From NCBI RefSeq assembly GCF_029379315.1, contig NZ_JAQYWQ010000075.1, positions 1 to 35,780 of the forward strand: a stretch of 35,780 bases of DNA. The letters are read 5' to 3'. Both the position numbers and the translations under genes were made by a program. Of the stretch, positions 32,300-35,780 are shown piece after piece. Each line of letters opens with the position of its first letter. Within the stretch, counting starts at the first letter, position 1. The notes beneath the pieces are model-generated. The model saw only the letters and a program-made list of their open reading frames with translations. It searched no databases and was not told where the DNA came from. The DNA comes from Nostoc sp. S13. GTDB taxonomy: Bacteria; Cyanobacteriota; Cyanobacteriia; Cyanobacteriales; Nostocaceae.

Positions 32300-33190
32300 T
32301 TAAAAAGATCCAGCAATCATCCCAGCAAGTAAAATAAAACCAATCCACACGTTTTGCCGAAACATTTTACCATAAATAGGATTAGGTAAGTCTCGCTGTC
32401 TTAATCGCAGAGACTGCCAAACCCATCCGATAGTAGCAACTGCAAGGCTAATCCAGAAAGCTAAGTGCAGATGGATAAGTACACCTAACCAAGCCAATAA
32501 CAAGATTGTGCCAGCAAAGAAAATTCCAATAGCTACAGGAGCATAATCACCAAAGAATAAGGCGCTAGAATTAACACCAATGCGCTGATCATCTTCCTTG
32601 TCGCTCATAGCATAAACTGTATCAAATCCCAATGTCCACAATACAGTCGCGCCCCAAAGTAACCAAGTTGGTTGAGAAATTGTTTGTGTGACTGCACTCC
32701 AGCTAATCAATACGCCAAAACCCCAAGCGATGGAAAGCACTAGTTGCGGTACGGGAAACACCCGCTTTGCACCTGGATAAAGCAGAATTACAGGCACTGC
32801 TGCCACACATAACCAAAAACTCAGGGGGTTAAGATAAAAGGCCAGGACTCCTGCACATGCTAGGGATACGATCGCGACTACAATCCCAACTTTCACAGAC
32901 AGGGCGCGAGAAGCGAGGGGGCGATCGCGTGTTCTCTCCACTTGTGGATCAATATCCCGATCCCACAAATCATTGACAACACACCCAGCCGCACTCGTAG
33001 CTAGAGTACCCAATATAATCACACCAACCAGAGGTAAAGGCGGTTTCCCAGAAGCTGCCAAAAATACAGCCCAAAGGGCAGGAATCATTAAAATTAACCG
33101 TCCTTCTGGTTTATGCCAGCGCAAAAGCCGGATAATTACAAGCCAAACTGGTGACTGGGGGCGTTCTGGCGTCCTTAACATAGTATTCAT
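32300..33190 (-). CDS. 4-hydroxybenzoate polyprenyltransferase (plastoquinone branch)
   Basis: UbiA-superfamily membrane enzyme; cyanobacterial members attach the solanesyl chain to 4-hydroxybenzoate in plastoquinone synthesis. From ATG 33190 it is 296 aa (ATG 33181 gives 293). The frame extends to 33262, but those 24 residues are a translation of ATTGGGC-type heptamers (QCPMPNAQCPM). About nine hydrophobic segments; Mg-diphosphate motifs NDLWDRDIDPQVERTRDRPL and YAMSDKEDDQRIGVNS are intact, and LLRWHKPEGRLILMIPALWAVFLA is the family opening. It is divergent from the Ppx gene. The exact prenyl donor cannot be read from sequence. Confidence 0.92.
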   Translation of the reverse strand: MNTMLRTPERPQSPVWLVIIRLLRWHKPEGRLILMIPALWAVFLAASGKPPLPLVGVIILGTLATSAAGCVVNDLWDRDIDPQVERTRDRPLASRALSVKVGIVVAIVSLACAGVLAFYLNPLSFWLCVAAVPVILLYPGAKRVFPVPQLVLSIAWGFGVLISWSAVTQTISQPTWLLWGATVLWTLGFDTVYAMSDKEDDQRIGVNSSALFFGDYAPVAIGIFFAGTILLLAWLGVLIHLHLAFWISLAVATIGWVWQSLRLRQRDLPNPIYGKMFRQNVWIGFILLAGMIAGSF

Positions 33191-33240
33191 TGGGCATTGG
33201 GCATTGGGCATTGGGCATTGGGTATTGGGTATTGGGCATT
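33189..33240. repeat. heptamer tandem repeat (ATTGGGC)n
   Basis: At least seven units, two of them ATTGGGT, directly at the prenyltransferase start. Read as CCCAAT on the minus strand, each unit supplies an ATG-containing string, so annotation of the start is easily misled. The adjacent segment 33261-33290 carries a related GCCCCATGCC-type repeat. Confidence 0.85.
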
Positions 33241-33262
33241 CGGAATTAGTTATTTCTCCCAT

Positions 33263-33565
33263 GCCCTATGCGCCATGCCCCATGCCCTAATTTACACATC
33301 TTTACATCTATAGAATAACGTTATTTGCTATTTGTAAAAACATAACCTAAAATGGCAACTTTAAATATCTTTAAATAGTCACTAGGTTAGAAACAGTAGG
33401 GTGAATATACTTAGCTCAATTACCTTTGACCAAAGATGAAGAGTGCTGAGTATTTTTTAATTTATTTAGCAGTCAGCCTGAGCAAGTATGTTGCAATAAA
33501 TATCAGTACCAGCTACCCCGACATACCACCGTTTGCCATCATTTCTTATAAAGAGAGAAAACTAG
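33263..33565. other. divergent promoter interval with palindrome
   Basis: No gene is seen between the prenyltransferase and the Ppx gene. The 12-bp palindrome AATAACGTTATT (33314-33325) could be an operator for either. Both promoters must lie here. Confidence 0.35.
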
Positions 33566-35221
33566 ATGCTGAGTTTAGTAGCTTCGGCTAGCTGGGAGAG
33601 TGTTCCAACTCAACCACTTAAGCAAGATCGGATTATTGCTGCCATTGACCTGGGAACAAATTCTCTACACATGGTAGTAGTCAAGATTGACCCCACACTA
33701 CCTGCTTTCAGCATTATCGCCAGAGAAAAAGAAACTGTGAGACTAGGCGATCGCAATTTAACTACAGGAGAACTCAAACCAGAGATAATTAAAAAGGCGA
33801 TCGCTACTTTAGGACGCTTCCAAGAAGTTGCTAAAACTATCAACGCTGAAACGATCATTGCTGTGGCAACTAGTGCTGTGCGGGAAGCCCCCAATGGTAA
33901 AGATTTTTTGCAGAGAATAGAAACGGAGTTGGGTTTAAGCGTTGACTTGATTTCTGGTCAGGAAGAAGCGCGACGAATCTACCTTGGCGTGCTGTCGGGG
34001 ATGGAATTTAACAACCAACCTCACATGATTGTTGATATTGGCGGTGGTTCCACAGAGTTAATTTTGGGTGATAGTAACGAACCGCGTACTCTCACCAGTA
34101 CCAAAGTTGGTGCAGTCCGACTTACTAGCGAGTTAATCACCACTGACCCGATCAGCAACACGCAGTTTCAGCACCTACAAGCCTATGCACGCGGTATGTT
34201 AGAACGTTCCGTGGATGAGGTACTAGCAAACCTCGAACTTGCGGAATCTCCGCGTTTGGTGGGTACGGCTGGCACAATTGAAACCCTGGCGATGATTCAT
34301 GCACGGGAAAAGTCAGGTGTTATTCCTTCCACTCTCAATGGCTACGAGTTTAGTCTTAAAGACTTGCGAGAGTTGGTAAATCGCTTGCGGAAACTGAGTA
34401 ACTCCGAAACGGCTGCCATACCTGGGATGCCAGATAAGCGGGCGGAAGTTATACTGGCTGGTGCAGTAATATTACAGGAAGCAATGACCCTCTTGGGTAG
34501 TGAATCGGTCACAGTTTGTGAGCGTTCTTTGAGGGAAGGCGTAATCGTAGACTGGATGTTAACCCACGGTTTAATTGAAGATAAGCTGCGCTACCAAAGT
34601 TCAGTTCGGGAACGCAATGTTCTAAAACTCGCTAATAAATACCACGTCAACTTAGAATATAGTGATCGCGTCGCAATATTTGCCCAGAGTTTATTTGATC
34701 AAACTCAAGGTACTCTACACCACTGGGGAGCCGATGAGCGACAACTGCTGTGGGCAGCTGCAATATTACACAATTGCGGTCATTATATTAGCCATTCGTC
34801 TCACCACAAGCACTCTTATTATCTAATTCGCAATGGGGAATTACTCGGTTATACAGAAACCGAGATTGAAATCATTGCCAATTTAGCGCGTTATCATCGC
34901 AAATCGCCGCCCAAGAAAAAACATGAAGATTACCAAAATTTGCTGACTAAACACCAGCGACAAATGGTCAGTCAATTGAGTGCAATTTTAAGATTGGCAG
35001 TGGCATTGGATAGACGACAAATTGGTGCGATCGCTCAAGTGCAATGTGAATATTATCCCCAATTCCAGCAGGTAAACTTGCTAATTTTTCCATCTCAATC
35101 TGATAATGATTGTGCTTTAGAACTCTGGAGTTTAGATTATAAAAAAGGAGTGTTTGAGGAAGAATTTGATGTAAAATTAGTAGCGAATTTAGAAAATTCT
35201 AGCGTTACTAGCTTCTCCTAA
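33566..35221 (+). CDS. ppx: exopolyphosphatase / pppGpp phosphohydrolase (Ppx/GppA)
   Basis: A 551-aa protein with an N-terminal ASKHA phosphatase domain: AAIDLGTNSLHMVVVKI (about 25-41), EKETVRLGDRNL (about 54-65) and DIGGGSTELILG (about 155-166), with AVATSAVREA between. The C-terminal part (about 345-520) is an HD-like domain (LHNCGHYISHSSHHKHSYYLI). This architecture hydrolyses terminal phosphates of inorganic polyphosphate or pppGpp; bacterial Ppx of about 510-550 residues has it. It is divergent from the prenyltransferase. A hairpin follows the stop (35236-35261). Confidence 0.94.
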   Translation: MLSLVASASWESVPTQPLKQDRIIAAIDLGTNSLHMVVVKIDPTLPAFSIIAREKETVRLGDRNLTTGELKPEIIKKAIATLGRFQEVAKTINAETIIAVATSAVREAPNGKDFLQRIETELGLSVDLISGQEEARRIYLGVLSGMEFNNQPHMIVDIGGGSTELILGDSNEPRTLTSTKVGAVRLTSELITTDPISNTQFQHLQAYARGMLERSVDEVLANLELAESPRLVGTAGTIETLAMIHAREKSGVIPSTLNGYEFSLKDLRELVNRLRKLSNSETAAIPGMPDKRAEVILAGAVILQEAMTLLGSESVTVCERSLREGVIVDWMLTHGLIEDKLRYQSSVRERNVLKLANKYHVNLEYSDRVAIFAQSLFDQTQGTLHHWGADERQLLWAAAILHNCGHYISHSSHHKHSYYLIRNGELLGYTETEIEIIANLARYHRKSPPKKKHEDYQNLLTKHQRQMVSQLSAILRLAVALDRRQIGAIAQVQCEYYPQFQQVNLLIFPSQSDNDCALELWSLDYKKGVFEEEFDVKLVANLENSSVTSFS

Positions 35222-35235
35222 AAACTAGTAGTTAG

Positions 35236-35261
35236 GGTGCGTTAATGCTGTGTAACGCACC
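35236..35261. repeat. 9-bp hairpin after the Ppx gene
   Basis: GGTGCGTTA (35236-35244) pairs perfectly with TAACGCACC (35253-35261). It lies 15 bp after the stop but has no following T-run, so it is more likely a small repeat than a terminator. Confidence 0.5.
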
Positions 35262-35480
35262 TGCTAAATCAAGTATAAGCGTACATATATGCGCTACTAC
35301 AAATTATCTCTAATTTAAGCATATGCTTTCAAATTTCCAGTTAAATTCTCATATATAAACTTTTTCATCCTACTTAAGGATGAATTAATAAACTATCCAA
35401 AGAAGTAGTTTAAAAATACAAATTAGAATTAGAATTAGAGTATAGTTAATAGTCTATTTGATGTAGGTTATGTTGCTATT

Positions 35481-35511
35481 GGATATCTAAGCTGGGAAAA
35501 CTTAGATATCC
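35481..35511. repeat. 11-bp perfect hairpin
   Basis: GGATATCTAAG (35481-35491) pairs with CTTAGATATCC (35501-35511) around the loop CTGGGAAAA. No gene is seen in 35222-35780; the hairpin may mark an RNA or a repeat. Confidence 0.5.
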
Positions 35512-35780
35512 TTATATAAAATTTCACTAAAGCAAGGATGATCCGCAATTTGACGAGATGCTGGCATATAGATAAGCTGGTCGCAGTCAAATTGACTTGG
35601 AGAATGAGACAAAGTGAGTGTTGTGTGGATATTAGATACACATCACTTATCTTTTCAATTAGCACTTAATTATTGATTAATGTTATTTTAAATATTAAAC
35701 TTGAAAGATAAGAATATTAATAATATATAGGACTCCTATTTGATTTCTGAACAAGACTAAGAGAGAATACGGAGAGGTTT

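Overview
The window looks like chromosomal DNA from a filamentous, probably heterocyst-forming cyanobacterium of the Nostoc/Anabaena group. The evidence is the frequent HIP1 octamers (GCGATCGC), many heptameric short tandem repeats (GGGCATG, ATTGGGC, AATGACA types), several families of small palindromic or MITE-like elements, and cyanobacterial enzymes: sucrose synthase, homogentisate phytyltransferase, a plastoquinone-type 4-hydroxybenzoate prenyltransferase and a SUMT-HemD fusion. No species can be named from the sequence alone. No CRISPR array, rRNA, intact transposase or phage gene is visible.

Layout. 1-3500: repeats, an orphan terminator, a 2TM-domain protein, a ROK/polyphosphate-glucokinase-type sugar kinase and a peptidoglycan-binding protein. 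3715-5462: a two-gene minus-strand unit of an SMC-like AAA ATPase and a DUF4276 (TOPRIM-like) protein. This resembles an abortive-infection defence pair, but the second gene carries an in-frame TAA. 5865-9306: sucrose synthase (susA), a long non-coding stretch with a MITE, and tRNA-His(GTG). 9430-10703: a DUF4359 protein and a pentapeptide-repeat protein. 10894-19281: tetrapyrrole and cofactor metabolism, namely sirohydrochlorin chelatase plus SUMT, a SUMT-HemD fusion and dephospho-CoA kinase. Interspersed are a tocopherol enzyme (hpt), two TPR proteins and a lipocalin/fibrillin-like protein.

20197-24164: a DOPA-4,5-dioxygenase-like protein, then a cysteine-synthesis cluster with a Crp/Fnr regulator, serine acetyltransferase, an Rrf2 regulator and cysteine synthase. 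The regulator and cysE promoter regions share an identical 16-mer. 24228-28111: two CadD-type transporters flanking an RTX-like Gly/Asp-rich protein, then a TauE/SafE permease. 28112-29329: a gene-poor 1.2-kb stretch with a candidate structured RNA, a MITE with a perfect 10-bp target duplication, an iron-alcohol-dehydrogenase remnant and a second MITE. 29330-31098: a TetR regulator, hotdog thioesterase and glutathione S-transferase unit with matching operator-like palindromes before the first and third genes. 31289-35221: a DsbA-like oxidoreductase, a UbiA-family prenyltransferase and a Ppx/GppA exopolyphosphatase, followed by non-coding DNA with two hairpins.

Functional threads: uroporphyrinogen III is supplied and methylated toward siroheme/corrinoids by three genes here. 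Cysteine synthesis is encoded with two candidate regulators next to it. Polyphosphate is touched at both ends of the window (a ROK kinase that may use polyP, and Ppx). The most unusual material is the decayed ATPase/DUF4276 pair, the shared regulatory motifs and the nested mobile repeats, not one obviously new multi-gene system.
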